This document shows positions 1 through 10,154 of a stretch of DNA of 64,000 bases, piece by piece (position 1 is the first letter of the stretch; every line of letters starts with the position of its first letter). Made by a program: the position numbers and the translations under genes. A model generated the notes under the pieces. The model did not search any database. It was not told the DNA's origin and saw nothing but the letters and a program-made list of their open reading frames with translations. Source of the stretch: Pacificoceanicola onchidii (lineage in GTDB: Bacteria > Pseudomonadota > Alphaproteobacteria > Rhodobacterales > Rhodobacteraceae); the NCBI RefSeq assembly GCF_004804335.1, contig NZ_SRXY01000003.1, positions 434,001 through 498,000 of the forward strand, written 5' to 3'.

Positions 1-566
1 TGGTGAAGTTCTTTGGCGGCAGCTATGGCGAGCCGACGCAGGAACTGGTCGAGGCCGTGGCTGAACGCAGCCCGAAAGCTTCCGAGCTGCACTACGTCAT
101 GGAAAGCGCACCGGGTGAGGCGGCGATCTATATCGCGCCGGAAAACACCGTGCTGCATGAGGCGCATTACGTGCCGACATGGGTCAAGCTTTCGCCCTTC
201 GTGGTGATGCTGATCGGTCTTGGCATGGCCTATCTGTTCTACATCGTGAACCCGAGCCTGCCGAAGCGTCTGGCCGAGAACCAGCGCCCGCTGTACCTGT
301 TCCTGCTGAACAAATGGTACTTTGACGAGATCTACGATTTCCTCTTTGTCCGCCCGGCCAAGGCGCTTGGCCGCTTCCTGTGGAAGCGCGGCGACACGGA
401 TGTGATTGATGGCTCGATCAATGGCGTGGCCATGGGCATCGTGCCCTTCTTCACCCGGCTCGCGGGCCGCGCACAGTCCGGCTACATCTTTACCTATGCC
501 TTTGCGATGGTGATCGGGATCGTGGTTCTGATCTCCTGGATGACGCTCAGCGGAGGGGCGCACTGA
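1..566 (+). CDS. nuoL: NADH-quinone oxidoreductase subunit L, C-terminal part
   Basis: C-terminal end of a proton-pumping antiporter-like membrane subunit of respiratory Complex I; the 5' end lies outside the window. About 187 residues are visible, with a hydrophobic segment near visible residues 63-82 (sequence [16 protein letters not shown]) and a final one near 165-180. Between them lies a NuoL-like C-terminal stretch ([21 protein letters not shown]) that in the family follows the lateral helix. The stop codon overlaps the nuoM start (TGATG), as usual for translationally coupled nuo genes. Identification rests on this C-terminal signature plus the nuoM-nuoN order that follows. Confidence 0.93.
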   Translation, partial: VKFFGGSYGEPTQELVEAVAERSPKASELHYVMESAPGEAAIYIAPENTVLHEAHYVPTWVKLSPFVVMLIGLGMAYLFYIVNPSLPKRLAENQRPLYLFLLNKWYFDEIYDFLFVRPAKALGRFLWKRGDTDVIDGSINGVAMGIVPFFTRLAGRAQSGYIFTYAFAMVIGIVVLISWMTLSGGAH

Positions 567-2119
567 TGGATAACCTTCTTTCCATTGTCACCTTCCTGCC
601 TGCTCTGGCAGCGCTGATCCTCGCGGTTTTCCTGCGCGGCGATGATGAGGCGGCGAACCGCAATGCCAAATGGCTGTCCCTCTTTGCCACCACGGCGACC
701 TTCCTGATCTCGCTCTTCATCCTGTTCCAGTTCGATGCCTCGGACACCGGTTTTCAGATGGTCGAAGAGCGCAGCTGGCTGCTGGGCCTCAGCTACAAGA
801 TGGGCGTCGACGGGATTTCCGTACTCTTCGTCATGCTGACCACCTTCATGATGCCGCTGACCATCGCGGCTTCCTGGGACGTCAAGACGCGGGTCAAGGA
901 ATACATGATCGCCTTCCTGCTGCTTGAAACGCTGATGCTTGGCGTGTTCATGGCGCTGGATCTGGTGCTCTTCTACCTGTTCTTCGAAGCGGGCCTGATC
1001 CCGATGTTCCTGATCATCGGCATCTGGGGCGGGGCGAACCGCATCTATGCGTCGTTCAAGTTCTTCCTCTACACCTTCCTCGGCTCTGTGTTGATGCTGG
1101 TTGCGATGGTGGCGATGTATTCGGACGCGGGCACCACCGACATCACGGTTCTCTTGAACCACAAGTTCGGCACCGAAAGCTTCTCTGTCCTCGGGATCAC
1201 CATCGTAGGTGGCATGCAGACGCTGCTCTTCCTCGCCTTCTTCGCCAGCTTCGCGGTGAAGATGCCGATGTGGCCGGTGCACACATGGCTCCCGGATGCC
1301 CACGTGCAGGCCCCGACTGCAGGCTCTGTCGTGCTGGCGGCGATCCTTCTGAAGATGGGCGGCTACGGCTTCCTGCGCTTCAGCCTGCCGATGTTCCCGG
1401 TGGGATCGGACGTGATGCAGGATCTGGTCTTCACCCTGTCGGTCATTGCGATCATTTACACCTCGCTGGTGGCGCTGGTGCAGGAAGACATGAAAAAGCT
1501 CATCGCTTATTCGTCCGTCGCGCACATGGGCTATGTGACCATGGGCATCTTCGCGGCAAACCAGCAGGGGGTTGATGGCGCGATCTTCCAAATGATCAGC
1601 CACGGCTTCATCTCCGGCGCGCTCTTCCTCTGTGTTGGCGTGATTTACGACCGGATGCACACGCGCGAGATTGACGCCTATGGCGGCCTTGTGAACCGCA
1701 TGCCCGCCTATGCGCTGATCTTCATGCTCTTCACCATGGCCAACGTCGGCCTGCCGGGCACCTCCGGGTTCGTGGGTGAATTCCTGACGCTCATGGGCGT
1801 GTTCCAGGTCAACACCTGGGTTGCGGCAGGGGCGACAACCGGGGTGATCCTCTCGGCGGCCTATGCGCTCTGGCTCTACCGCCGGGTGGTGATGGGCGAT
1901 CTGATCAAGGAAAGCCTGAAGACCATCACCGACATGACCACACGCGAAAAGGCAATCTTTGCCCCGCTGGTGATCATGACGATCTGGATGGGGGTCTATC
2001 CGGCACCGATCCTTGACCGCATCGGGCCGAGCGTGGCCGCGCTGGTTGAACACTATGACACGGCTGTGGCCGCTGCCGATCTGGGCAGCATGGCCAAAGT
2101 GGCCGAAGCAGACCATTAA
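566..2119 (+). CDS. nuoM: NADH-quinone oxidoreductase subunit M
   Basis: Complex I membrane-arm subunit of 517 residues with about 14 hydrophobic segments, one of three Mrp-antiporter-like proton channels. The antiporter signature is clear: [17 protein letters not shown] near residue 140, the [23 protein letters not shown] stretch near 233-256, and an [12 protein letters not shown] motif near 312. Length is normal for the family. The start overlaps the nuoL stop by one base; nuoN follows after 12 bp, so the three genes form the end of one operon in the inner membrane respiratory chain. Confidence 0.97.
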   Translation: MDNLLSIVTFLPALAALILAVFLRGDDEAANRNAKWLSLFATTATFLISLFILFQFDASDTGFQMVEERSWLLGLSYKMGVDGISVLFVMLTTFMMPLTIAASWDVKTRVKEYMIAFLLLETLMLGVFMALDLVLFYLFFEAGLIPMFLIIGIWGGANRIYASFKFFLYTFLGSVLMLVAMVAMYSDAGTTDITVLLNHKFGTESFSVLGITIVGGMQTLLFLAFFASFAVKMPMWPVHTWLPDAHVQAPTAGSVVLAAILLKMGGYGFLRFSLPMFPVGSDVMQDLVFTLSVIAIIYTSLVALVQEDMKKLIAYSSVAHMGYVTMGIFAANQQGVDGAIFQMISHGFISGALFLCVGVIYDRMHTREIDAYGGLVNRMPAYALIFMLFTMANVGLPGTSGFVGEFLTLMGVFQVNTWVAAGATTGVILSAAYALWLYRRVVMGDLIKESLKTITDMTTREKAIFAPLVIMTIWMGVYPAPILDRIGPSVAALVEHYDTAVAAADLGSMAKVAEADH

Positions 2120-2131
2120 GGGGGCGGGGCA

Positions 2132-3574
2132 ATGATCTCGGCTGATCTCAACATCATCCTGCCGGAAATCGTGCTGGCCGTTTATGCCATGCTGGCGCTT
2201 GTCGGCGCGGTGTATACGGGCAAGGACAAGCTGGCCTCCGCGTTGCTCTGGGGCACGGCGGGGCTCTTTGTCCTGGTCGCTTTCTGGATCGGCACCGTGG
2301 GCACGCCGGGCAGCACCGCCTTTGACGGCATGTTCATCGATGACGGCTTTGCGCGCTTTGCCAAGGTGACCATCCTGCTGGCCGCCGCCGCGGTTTTGCT
2401 GATGAGCGAAGGCTACATGTCGGCGCGTGGCTTGCTGCGGTTTGAATATCCGCTGCTGGTGGCCCTGGCGGCGGTTGGCATGATGATGATGGTCTCCGCA
2501 GGCAATCTCATGTCGCTTTACATGGGGCTCGAACTGCAATCGCTGTCGCTCTACGTGGTGGCTGCGCTGCGTCGGGATTCGGTGAAATCGACAGAGGCGG
2601 GCCTGAAGTACTTTGTGCTCGGCGCGCTGTCCTCCGGCCTGCTGCTCTACGGTTGCAGCCTGATCTACGGCTATGCCGGGACCACTGACTTTGCGGGCAT
2701 CATCGCGGCAACAAGCGACGGGCACCTGTCCGTGGGTCTGCTGATCGGCCTTGTTCTGCTGATCTCGGGCCTCGCCTTCAAGGTCTCGGCCGTGCCGTTC
2801 CACATGTGGACGCCGGACGTCTACCAGGGCTCTCCGACGCCGGTCACGGCCTTCTTCGCCACCGCGCCGAAAGTCGCTGCAATGGGCCTGTTTGCCCGCG
2901 TGATGTTCGACGCCTTTGGTGGCGCAACCCATGACTGGGGGCAGGTTGTGGCGCTGCTGTCGGTTCTGTCGATGTTCTACGGCGCGGTTGCGGCGATCGG
3001 GCAGACCGACATCAAACGCCTGATGGCCTATTCGTCAATCGCGCATATGGGGTTTGCCCTGATGGGGCTGGCCGCGGGCTCAGAACTGGGCGTGCAGGCC
3101 ATGCTGATCTACATGGCGATCTACGTGACCATGAATGTCGGCACCTTTGCCTTCATCCTGTCGATGGAGCGCGACGGTCAGCCGGTGACGGATATCGAAG
3201 CGCTTGGCATGTATTCGAAGCGCGAGCCGGGCAAGGCGCTGGCCATGCTGGTGCTGCTCTTCAGTCTCGCCGGTGTTCCTCCGCTGGTGGGCTTTTTCGG
3301 CAAGTTCTACGTGCTGCGCGCGGCCTATGAGGCCAACATGGCGTGGCTGGCGATTGCCGGTGTGATCGCTTCGGTGATTGGTGCCTTCTACTACCTGCGC
3401 ATCGTTTACTACATGTACTTCGGCGAAGACCGTGCGGATGCGCTGGACGGCGGAAAATCCCCGGTGCTCTGGGGCTTCCTGATGGCGTCCGCCGTTATCA
3501 TGGTGGTTGGCGTTGTGAACCTGTTCGGCATCGAAGGCGCGGCACAGGCGGCTGCGGCAACGCTGGTCAACTGA
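2132..3574 (+). CDS. nuoN: NADH-quinone oxidoreductase subunit N
   Basis: Third antiporter-like subunit of Complex I, 480 residues, highly hydrophobic throughout. Family motifs are present: [20 protein letters not shown] near residue 130, a [26 protein letters not shown] stretch near 217-243, and [12 protein letters not shown] near 297. A strong AAGGGGGCGGGG ribosome-binding stretch precedes the ATG. It is the last nuo gene and is followed by a hairpin terminator, which marks the end of the nuo operon. Confidence 0.97.
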   Translation: MISADLNIILPEIVLAVYAMLALVGAVYTGKDKLASALLWGTAGLFVLVAFWIGTVGTPGSTAFDGMFIDDGFARFAKVTILLAAAAVLLMSEGYMSARGLLRFEYPLLVALAAVGMMMMVSAGNLMSLYMGLELQSLSLYVVAALRRDSVKSTEAGLKYFVLGALSSGLLLYGCSLIYGYAGTTDFAGIIAATSDGHLSVGLLIGLVLLISGLAFKVSAVPFHMWTPDVYQGSPTPVTAFFATAPKVAAMGLFARVMFDAFGGATHDWGQVVALLSVLSMFYGAVAAIGQTDIKRLMAYSSIAHMGFALMGLAAGSELGVQAMLIYMAIYVTMNVGTFAFILSMERDGQPVTDIEALGMYSKREPGKALAMLVLLFSLAGVPPLVGFFGKFYVLRAAYEANMAWLAIAGVIASVIGAFYYLRIVYYMYFGEDRADALDGGKSPVLWGFLMASAVIMVVGVVNLFGIEGAAQAAAATLVN

Positions 3575-3598
3575 TCGTCTTATGGGCTATTACGCGGT

Positions 3599-3628
3599 GC
3601 CGCGCCTTTAGGCGCGGCGCAGTTTTTT
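3599..3628 (+). terminator. Rho-independent terminator of the nuo operon
   Basis: Eight-base perfect stem GCCGCGCC / GGCGCGGC around a TTTA loop, followed by GCAG and six T residues, 25 bp after the nuoN stop codon. Confidence 0.85.
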
Positions 3629-3639
3629 GGGGGTATTGG

Positions 3640-3698
3640 GGCGCTGCCCCGCCGCAGCAAAGCTGCGACTCCCCGGGATATTTTAGGCACAAAGAAAC
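3640..3698 (+). repeat. Intergenic hairpin repeat, family A, copy 1
   Basis: Copy of a dispersed intergenic element. A GCTGCCCC block is followed by a hairpin (CGCAGC, AAA, GCTGCG), then CTCCCCGGGATATTTT and CACAAAGAAAC. It shares its blocks with copies at 33337-33417 and 60673-60733, but the hairpin arms differ and remain complementary. It sits between the nuo terminator and birA, ending about 15 bp before the birA start. Confidence 0.8.
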
Positions 3699-3713
3699 AA
3701 GGGGACGGTGACC

Positions 3714-4445
3714 ATGGCGTGGCCTGAGGGATATGGTCGGCGGGTGCTGGCCGAGGTGGACAGCACAAGCGCGGAAGGCGCGCGCATTGCCCGGTCCTTG
3801 TCCGGTCCGGAGTGGATTCTGGGTCTCAAACAGACGGCGGCGCGCGGGCGTCGCGGGCGTCCTTGGGTCAATCCGGCTGGCAATTTTGCCGCGTCCCTAG
3901 TCCTGCGCCCGACGGAAGCACCCGAAGTGGTGGCGCTGCGGTCCTTTGTGGCATCACTGGCGCTTTATGATGCGTTGGAGGCCGTGGTTGGGGATGCCAG
4001 CGGATTGGCGCTCAAGTGGCCCAATGATGTGCTGTTGCACGGGGGCAAGCTGGCAGGGATCCTGCTCGAAAGCGCGGCGGGCCATCTGATCATCGGGGTC
4101 GGCGTGAACCTGATTGCCGCGCCGCAGGCTGCGCAGGTGGAGGCCGGTGCGGTTCCGCCCGTGTCCTTGCTCGCCGAAACAGGCAAACGGGTGTTGCCAG
4201 AAGCCCTGCTGGATGCGCTGGCCGAGGCCTATGCGGTCCGCGAAGCGGCCTTTGTCACCTATGGCTTTGCGCCCATCCGCGAAGCCTGGCTCGCCCGGGC
4301 GGCCCGTGTTGGAGAAGAGATCATCGCCCGAACCGGCAGCAATGCGTATCGCGGAACATTCGAGACGGTGGACGAGCAGGGTAATCTTGTCCTAAAGACC
4401 TCCGAAGCCCGCCGCGCCATTTCCGCGGCAGACGTGTTTTTCTAG
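3714..4445 (+). CDS. birA: Biotin--[acetyl-CoA-carboxylase] ligase
   Basis: Attaches biotin to the carrier protein of acetyl-CoA carboxylase through biotinyl-AMP. Of 243 residues, the nucleotide/biotin loop RGRRGRPW is at 44-51 and the catalytic KWPNDV motif at 101-106. There is no N-terminal winged-helix domain, so it is a class I ligase and not an operon repressor. I chose the ATG at 3714, 8 bp after AAGGGGA; a GTG at 3708 would add two residues but sits too close to that site. It is followed 13 bp later by coaX and then rnj, a trio commonly found downstream of nuo in Rhodobacteraceae. Confidence 0.93.
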   Translation: MAWPEGYGRRVLAEVDSTSAEGARIARSLSGPEWILGLKQTAARGRRGRPWVNPAGNFAASLVLRPTEAPEVVALRSFVASLALYDALEAVVGDASGLALKWPNDVLLHGGKLAGILLESAAGHLIIGVGVNLIAAPQAAQVEAGAVPPVSLLAETGKRVLPEALLDALAEAYAVREAAFVTYGFAPIREAWLARAARVGEEIIARTGSNAYRGTFETVDEQGNLVLKTSEARRAISAADVFF

Positions 4446-4458
4446 GAAGGGGCGGCCC

Positions 4459-5253
4459 ATGCTGCTTTGCATCGACTGCGGCAACACCAACACGGTGTTC
4501 TCGATCTGGGACGGGACAGAGTTCCTGTGCACGCTGCGCACCTCGACCCACCACAGCCGCACCGCCGACGCTTATTTCACCTGGTACTCGACGCTGGTGA
4601 CGCACTACGGGATCGACGCGGAGATTACCGATGTGGTGATCTCCTCAACCGTGCCCCGCGTGGTCTGGAACCTGCGGGTCTTTGCGGACCGCTTCTTTGG
4701 GTGCCGGCCGCTTGTGGTGGGCCGGAACGAGTGTTTTTTGCCGATCACGCCGCGTGTGGACACGGGAACCGGGGTGGGCCCGGATCGTCTCGCCAATGCG
4801 GCGGGGGCCTTTGAGCGGCATGGCGGCGATTGCGTGGTGGTGGACTTTGGCACTGCCACGAACTTTGACGTGGTGGCCGAGGATGGCGCTTATGTGGGCG
4901 GGGTGATTGCGCCGGGTGTGAACCTGTCGCTTGAGGCGCTGCACCAGGGCGCTGCAGCGCTGCCGCATGTGGACATCACCCAGCCGGACAAGGTGATCGG
5001 GACCAATACGGTGGGCTGTATCCAGTCCGGCGTGTTCTGGGGTTATGTGGGCCTGATCCAGGGCATCACCGAGCGCATCAAGGCCGAATACGGTCGCCCG
5101 ATGAAGGTGATCGGAACCGGCGGGCTTGCACCGCTTTTCGCCAGCGGTGAAGTGCTGTTCGACACAATCGAAGATGATCTGACCATGCATGGTCTGACGG
5201 TCATTTATGACTATAACAAAGCAATGACTGAAGCAGGGGCCAGCACGGCATGA
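4459..5253 (+). CDS. coaX: Type III pantothenate kinase
   Basis: Catalyses the first step of coenzyme A synthesis from pantothenate in the cytosol. The 264-residue length is typical of the type III (CoaX) family. The ASKHA-fold phosphate motifs are visible: DCGNTNTVF at 6-14 and DFGTATNFD at 129-137. The substrate-side DTGTGVGPDRLANA stretch is at 101-114. It overlaps rnj by 4 bp (ATGA), so the two are probably translationally coupled. Confidence 0.96.
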   Translation: MLLCIDCGNTNTVFSIWDGTEFLCTLRTSTHHSRTADAYFTWYSTLVTHYGIDAEITDVVISSTVPRVVWNLRVFADRFFGCRPLVVGRNECFLPITPRVDTGTGVGPDRLANAAGAFERHGGDCVVVDFGTATNFDVVAEDGAYVGGVIAPGVNLSLEALHQGAAALPHVDITQPDKVIGTNTVGCIQSGVFWGYVGLIQGITERIKAEYGRPMKVIGTGGLAPLFASGEVLFDTIEDDLTMHGLTVIYDYNKAMTEAGASTA

Positions 5254-6917
5254 GCACAGAGCGACTGATTTACCTCCCGCTTGGAGGCGCCGGTGAGATC
5301 GGCATGAACTGCTATGTCTACGGCTATGGCAAACCGGGGGAAGAGCGGCTGATCGTCGTGGATCTTGGTGTGACGTTCCCGGACATGGACGGCACGCCGG
5401 GCGTGGACCTGATCCTGCCGGATATCACCTGGTTGAAGGAAAACCGCAACCGGATCGAAGCGGTGTTCATCACACATGCGCATGAGGATCACGTGGGCGC
5501 CGTGGGTCATACGTTCGAAGACCTTGGCGCGCCAATCTATGCACGGGCGTTCACTGCCAATATCGCGCGGCACAAGCTCAAGGAATACGGTGTCGAGGGC
5601 AAGGCGGTGCGCACCGCGTCCAAATGGCCGGAGACGGTGAGTGAGGGGCCGTTCAAGGTGGGCTTCCTGCCGATCTCTCACTCCATTCCCGAAAGCAGCG
5701 CGCTGGTGATCGACACGCCGGCGGGGCGGGTGATCCATTCGGGCGATTTCAAGCTCGATACGACGCCGCTTGTGGGCGAGGCTTGGGATCCGGAGCTTTG
5801 GGCGGACGTCTCGAAGGACGGTGTGAAGGCGCTGGTCTGCGATTCCACCAATGTGTTCTCGCCTCACCCCGGCCGTTCGGAGGCCGAGGTTGGCCCCAAT
5901 GTGGAAAAGCTGGTGGCCGAAGCGCCGAACATGGTGGTTGCGACGACCTTTGCCAGCAACGTCGCGCGGGTCAAGACGCTGGCGGAAGCCGGGGCACGGG
6001 CCGGGCGCTCGATTTGCCTGATGGGCCGGGCCATGCGGCGGATGATCGAGGCGGCGGTGGAAACCGGTGTGCTCGACAGCTTTCCAAAGGTGGTGCAGCC
6101 GGACGAGGCGAGCCAGATCCCGCGCGAAAACCTTTTGCTGCTGGTCACCGGATCGCAGGGCGAGCGGCGCGCGGCCAGTGCGCAGCTGGCGCGGGGCAAG
6201 TATAACGGGATGACGTTGAAAGAGGGAGATCTCTTCCTGTTTTCCTCCAAGACGATCCCCGGAAACGAGCGCGGGGTGATCCGCATCATGAACCAGCTCT
6301 CCGAGCAAGGTGTTGATGTGGTTGATGATTCCAATGGTCTGTATCACGTGTCCGGCCATGCCAACCGACCCGATCTTGAAACGCTGCAAGATGTGGTCAA
6401 ACCGCAGATCGTGGTCCCGATGCACGGCGAACACCGCCACCTGCGCGAGCACGTGAAGCTGTCCGAAGCCAAGGGGCGCGCCGGGGTGCTGGCGGTCAAC
6501 GGCATGATGATTGACCTCAGCGGCAACGAGCCGAAGGTGACGGAATACGTGGAGACGGGCCGGACCTATCTCGATGGCACCGTGCAGATCGGCGCGCTGG
6601 ATGGGATTGTGCGGGACCGCATTCGCATGGCGCTCAACGGCCATGTGATTGTCACCGTTTTGATTGACGAAGAAGACGAAGTGATTGGTGAGCCGTGGTG
6701 CGAGGTCATGGGGCTGGCAGAGATGGGCCGGTCGCGTGCGCCGCTGACGGACATTCTGGAAGAGGATCTTGGCCAGTGGCTGGGCCGTGCAGGCACCAAG
6801 ACGCTGACCGACGACGACAAGATCGAAGAAGGCCTGCGCCGCATCGTGCGCCAGACGTCGCAGAATGAGATCGGCAAGAAGCCGGAAGTGACCGTGGTTG
6901 TCAGTCGCCTGATGTAA
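5250..6917 (+). CDS. rnj: Ribonuclease J
   Basis: Metallo-beta-lactamase/beta-CASP ribonuclease with endo- and 5'-exonuclease activity in RNA turnover; 555 residues, normal length. The metal-binding HAHEDH motif is at 76-81, and later metal ligands appear in SHSIPES and HSGDFK. The beta-CASP part has SQGERRA and the C-terminal VVPMHGEHRHL motif. It is last in the birA-coaX-rnj group and ends before a strong shared terminator. Confidence 0.96.
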   Translation: MSTERLIYLPLGGAGEIGMNCYVYGYGKPGEERLIVVDLGVTFPDMDGTPGVDLILPDITWLKENRNRIEAVFITHAHEDHVGAVGHTFEDLGAPIYARAFTANIARHKLKEYGVEGKAVRTASKWPETVSEGPFKVGFLPISHSIPESSALVIDTPAGRVIHSGDFKLDTTPLVGEAWDPELWADVSKDGVKALVCDSTNVFSPHPGRSEAEVGPNVEKLVAEAPNMVVATTFASNVARVKTLAEAGARAGRSICLMGRAMRRMIEAAVETGVLDSFPKVVQPDEASQIPRENLLLLVTGSQGERRAASAQLARGKYNGMTLKEGDLFLFSSKTIPGNERGVIRIMNQLSEQGVDVVDDSNGLYHVSGHANRPDLETLQDVVKPQIVVPMHGEHRHLREHVKLSEAKGRAGVLAVNGMMIDLSGNEPKVTEYVETGRTYLDGTVQIGALDGIVRDRIRMALNGHVIVTVLIDEEDEVIGEPWCEVMGLAEMGRSRAPLTDILEEDLGQWLGRAGTKTLTDDDKIEEGLRRIVRQTSQNEIGKKPEVTVVVSRLM

Positions 6918-6937
6918 GGCGCTGACATCGCAAAAGA

Positions 6938-6975
6938 AAAAGGACAAATGGGCTGCCGCTCATTTGTCCTTTTTT
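6938..6975. terminator. Bidirectional terminator between rnj and the helicase gene
   Basis: Long perfect inverted repeat: AAAAGGACAAATG (6938-6950) and CATTTGTCCTTTT (6961-6973), with a 10-base loop and A/T runs on both flanks. It lies between two convergent genes and can serve both. Confidence 0.9.
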
Positions 6976-6994
6976 CGTTTGGTTGGGAGGGCGC

Positions 6995-8413
6995 TTAGCT
7001 GGCGCGCCGTTCCTCAAAGCTCAGCGCGATGAACTCCGGCATGTGATCGCCCATGCCCACCACGTTGTTGTCGCCGCCGCGGCGGCCACGGCCACCTTTG
7101 TCCTGGCGGTTGTCTTGACGGTTTTCCTGGCGCGGCTTCGGCTTGTCCTCTTCGGAACGGCGGTTGCGGCTGCGGGTGTTGCGCGGCTTCGGGGTTTCCT
7201 CGGCGGCTTCGGGCGCGACAGGGTCCTTTTTCTCGGGCCGGGCCGGTTTGCCCGGCGCTTCGATGCGCGGGATCTGTTTTTGGATCAGCGCTTCGACGTC
7301 GTCGAAATTCTTTTCGTCACGCGGCACAACGATGGTGAGTGCCTTGCCTTCGCGCCCGGCGCGGCCTGTTCGACCGATGCGGTGCACGTAGTCTTCGGCA
7401 TGGCCGGGAACGTCGTAGTTGAATACATGGCTGACGGAGGGCACATCAAGCCCGCGCGCGGCCACGTCAGAGGCTACGAGGATGCCCAGGTTGCCTTCAC
7501 GGAAGCTGTCGAGCGTGCGTGTGCGTTGTGACTGGTCCAGGTCGCCGTGGATCGGGGCCGCGTCATAACCGTATTTTTTCAAGGACTTGGCAACGATGTC
7601 CACGTCAACCTTCCGGTTGCAGAAGATGATGCCGTTGGTCAGTTTCTCGCCTTCGAGATCGATGAGGCCACGCAGAACGCGGCGCTTTTCGCTGCCTTCG
7701 CGGTCCTTGCGGGATGCTTTGAAAAAGACGGCACCCTGTTCGATGGTCTCCGACGCGGTTGCCTGACGGGCAACCTCGATACGGGCCGGGGAGGACAGGA
7801 AGGTGTTGGTGATGCGTTCGATCTCAGGCGCCATGGTGGCGGAGAAGAACAGCGTCTGACGGGTGAAGGGTGTCAGGCCAAAGATGCGTTCGATATCGGG
7901 AATAAAGCCCATGTCGAGCATGCGGTCTGCTTCGTCGACCACCATGACCTTCACGTCCGACAGGATCAGCTTGCCGCGCTCGAAATGGTCAAGCAGTCGG
8001 CCGGGCGTGGCGATCAGAACATCAACGCCCTTGTCGATCAGCAGGTCCTGTTCCTTGAAGGAGACGCCGCCGATCAGCAGTGCCTTGGTCAGCTTCACGT
8101 TCTTGGCGTAAACGTCAAAGTTTTCAGCCACCTGTGCCGCCAGTTCCCGTGTCGGGCAGAGCACCAGAGAGCGCGGCATCCGGGCGCGGGCGCGGCCACG
8201 GGCGAGCATGGTGATCATGGGCAGGGTGAAAGAGGCGGTCTTGCCTGTGCCGGTCTGTGCAATGCCGAGCACGTCGCGGCCTTCGAGGGCAGGGGGGATG
8301 GCCCCGGCTTGAATGGGGGTGGGGGTCTCATAACCCGCTTCGGTGATGGCCTTGAGGACCTTGGGATTCAGATTGAGATCCGCGAATTTTGGTGTTGTAT
8401 TGGTGTCAGTCAT
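6995..8413 (-). CDS. DEAD-box ATP-dependent RNA helicase
   Basis: Cytosolic RNA unwinding or remodelling enzyme of the RhlE/DeaD type, 472 residues. Motifs in order: the Q motif near residue 34, Walker A AQTGTGKT at 52-59, DEAD at 160-163, SAT at 191-193 and HRIGRTGRAGR in the second domain. The C-terminal ~90 residues are low complexity, rich in Lys, Arg, Asn, Gln and Gly, as in many cold-shock or degradosome helicases. The start at 8413 gives the family's normal N terminus; an in-frame extension upstream to 8641 has no family similarity. The exact subfamily is not resolved. Confidence 0.94.
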   Translation of the reverse strand: MTDTNTTPKFADLNLNPKVLKAITEAGYETPTPIQAGAIPPALEGRDVLGIAQTGTGKTASFTLPMITMLARGRARARMPRSLVLCPTRELAAQVAENFDVYAKNVKLTKALLIGGVSFKEQDLLIDKGVDVLIATPGRLLDHFERGKLILSDVKVMVVDEADRMLDMGFIPDIERIFGLTPFTRQTLFFSATMAPEIERITNTFLSSPARIEVARQATASETIEQGAVFFKASRKDREGSEKRRVLRGLIDLEGEKLTNGIIFCNRKVDVDIVAKSLKKYGYDAAPIHGDLDQSQRTRTLDSFREGNLGILVASDVAARGLDVPSVSHVFNYDVPGHAEDYVHRIGRTGRAGREGKALTIVVPRDEKNFDDVEALIQKQIPRIEAPGKPARPEKKDPVAPEAAEETPKPRNTRSRNRRSEEDKPKPRQENRQDNRQDKGGRGRRGGDNNVVGMGDHMPEFIALSFEERRAS

Positions 8414-8653
8414 GCCTGTCCGATCAATGCAGGCAGCTATCCAATCGCCTGCGCGTCCCATGTGAGCCAAGGCCCGTTTGGCCCCGCGTTTCGCCGCGTT
8501 CGTGACTCGTATCCCGGTCCCATAGTGAAAACTGGTCAAAAGGTCAATTGCGGGCAGGCTCCGCAGCGCTCTCGGCAGGGTCAATCGTTTCCAAAACGTT
8601 AACAAATTGTGCCGAGAGGGCGGATTTTCGCGAAAACGCATGGGAATGCGCGT
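8414..8653. other. 240-bp intergenic region upstream of the helicase gene
   Basis: Holds the helicase promoter and leader (minus strand) and the end of the cupin unit. An imperfect hairpin at about 8636-8656 (AACGCAT, GGGA, ATGCGCGTT) could end transcription of the cupin gene. I find no further gene. Confidence 0.4.
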
Positions 8654-9121
8654 TTACTCGTCGCAGGTTTCGACGATTGTGATGGTGTCTTCGCCCGGCG
8701 GCAGAATGAAGGTGTCGATCAGCACCGCATCTTCTGTTCCAAGGTTCGCCGCTGTCATCGGCGTGTTGGGTGGCATGTAGTAGCAGGTGCCGGCCGGGTA
8801 GAGGCCGGGATTGAGCCCTTCGACGAAATCCGTGATCGCGCCGGAGAGCACACAGGTATGGCCGCCGAATTTGTGAATGTGGATGCCGACGCGTGTGCCT
8901 GCCTTGCGCGTGCCTTTCATCACCACCAGCCGTTGCCCATCCGAGGTGATCGTGTCCGCCATGATGGATGTATCAACCAGGCTTTTGACCTCACCCGGCG
9001 GGATTTCACCGTTGATTTTGGTCGTGATGTCCCAGCCCGAGTGTTCGCAGCTGTGCGCCACGGCGGCGGTTCCGGCGACGGTCAAGGCAAGCCCGCAGGC
9101 AAGAGTTCTGGTGATACGCAT
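8654..9121 (-). CDS. Periplasmic cupin-domain protein
   Basis: Protein of 155 residues with a clear signal peptide (MRITRTLACGLALTVAGTAAVA) followed by a single cupin barrel. Visible metal-site candidates are the GIHIHKFGGHTCVLSG block near 78-93, with three His residues, and a GTCYYMPPNTPM block near 112-123. Its substrate and whether it binds a metal are unknown. It stands alone between the helicase and the glycosyltransferase genes. Confidence 0.75.
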   Translation of the reverse strand: MRITRTLACGLALTVAGTAAVAHSCEHSGWDITTKINGEIPPGEVKSLVDTSIMADTITSDGQRLVVMKGTRKAGTRVGIHIHKFGGHTCVLSGAITDFVEGLNPGLYPAGTCYYMPPNTPMTAANLGTEDAVLIDTFILPPGEDTITIVETCDE

Positions 9122-9179
9122 ATCGTCCTCCCACTGATATCAGCTCGTTTGTGGGCTGATTTTGTGGGAAGATCAATCA

Positions 9180-10154
9180 TTACGTGATTGGAATTTGCCG
9201 ATACCCGTATTCAGGGAAATGCTTGTGGCGCAACCCCGCGAGGTTCATCACGCGCCGCCTCAGAAGGCCATGGTCTTCGAGCTTGGCGCAAAGTTCCGGT
9301 GTGGCGGTGCAGACCTCGTCATAAAAGGCGCGCAGCGCGACCTCGCCGCCGCTCTCTTCGATCAGGGCAAAGAGATCATGCAGGTTGAGCGCATTGTCCC
9401 GGCGCACCTGCGGCTTCAACTCGGCGCGATAGGATCCGCGTGTCAGGCGGAAGCGGTAGGCGGAGAGGAAATGCTCCCAGTTGGCCGCATGGAAATGGCC
9501 AAGCTCGCAGGTGGCAAGCTCTACCTGACCGGGGTTCTGCACATCGTCCAGCGTGACATTGTGGATCTTGATGTCGAGCCCTTTGAGGCCGGTGCGAAAG
9601 AACAGCTTGCCCGCCACATGGCTCAGAAAACCACCTGAGAGATGCGCGCCAAAGGTTGGAAAACAAGCCTCGGCGGCCTCTTGTCGGGCGCGTTGGTTCA
9701 GGTGAAAGGCTTTGAAAACCGTGTCCTGCGGTGACGTGCCGTGGGCAGGCGCAAGCGCTTCCACGGGGCGGACACGGGCGCAAAGCGTCTCGGCGTCCAG
9801 CTCGGCCAGTTGTTCGGCTACTGGGAAGGCGGGCAGCAGATACTCGTCGACGTCGATATGGGCAAGCCAGTCCACCTCCGGCTTGCGGTTGTTCGCGTGG
9901 CGGGCATTCCGGCATTGCCGTACCTGGTGTTTGGCAGGCCGCCCGCCGCGTTTCTCCCACCACGCCTCATCGCAGGGCCAGACGCGGATTTTCGGATGTG
10001 CCGCCAGAACGGCCTCCGTCTCGGCCTCCGGCGCGTCGAGATAGATGTAGAGTCGATGCGCGCCCAGCTCCAAATGCCAGGCCGCGAAGTCGAGAATGTC
10101 CGGCAGGGGGGCTTTGATCGTGGACACCGTGCCCCATGTCGGCAGGTCGCTCAC
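9180..10154 (-). CDS. Glycosyltransferase, GT2/GT92-like
   Basis: Cytosolic protein of 324 residues. It begins with TVSTIKAPLPDILDFAAWHLELGAHRLYIYLDAP, typical of GT2-like glycosyltransferases of the DUF4422/GT92 kind, and has a metal-binding DVDEYL motif near residue 101. It is a clear paralogue of the neighbouring upstream gene: both contain TFGxHLxGGFLSHxxGKxFFRTG and an AxNWEHFxxxxxFRxxxGSYR block. The two genes overlap by 4 bp. The acceptor is unknown; a role in surface polysaccharide or protein glycosylation is only inferred. Confidence 0.8.
   Translation of the reverse strand: MSDLPTWGTVSTIKAPLPDILDFAAWHLELGAHRLYIYLDAPEAETEAVLAAHPKIRVWPCDEAWWEKRGGRPAKHQVRQCRNARHANNRKPEVDWLAHIDVDEYLLPAFPVAEQLAELDAETLCARVRPVEALAPAHGTSPQDTVFKAFHLNQRARQEAAEACFPTFGAHLSGGFLSHVAGKLFFRTGLKGLDIKIHNVTLDDVQNPGQVELATCELGHFHAANWEHFLSAYRFRLTRGSYRAELKPQVRRDNALNLHDLFALIEESGGEVALRAFYDEVCTATPELCAKLEDHGLLRRRVMNLAGLRHKHFPEYGYRQIPIT

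Noticed and set aside
494-2932. An 812-codon open frame antisense to nuoM and nuoN
   Set aside because: Arg/His/Gln-rich with no family features; it is a shadow of high-GC coding on the other strand.
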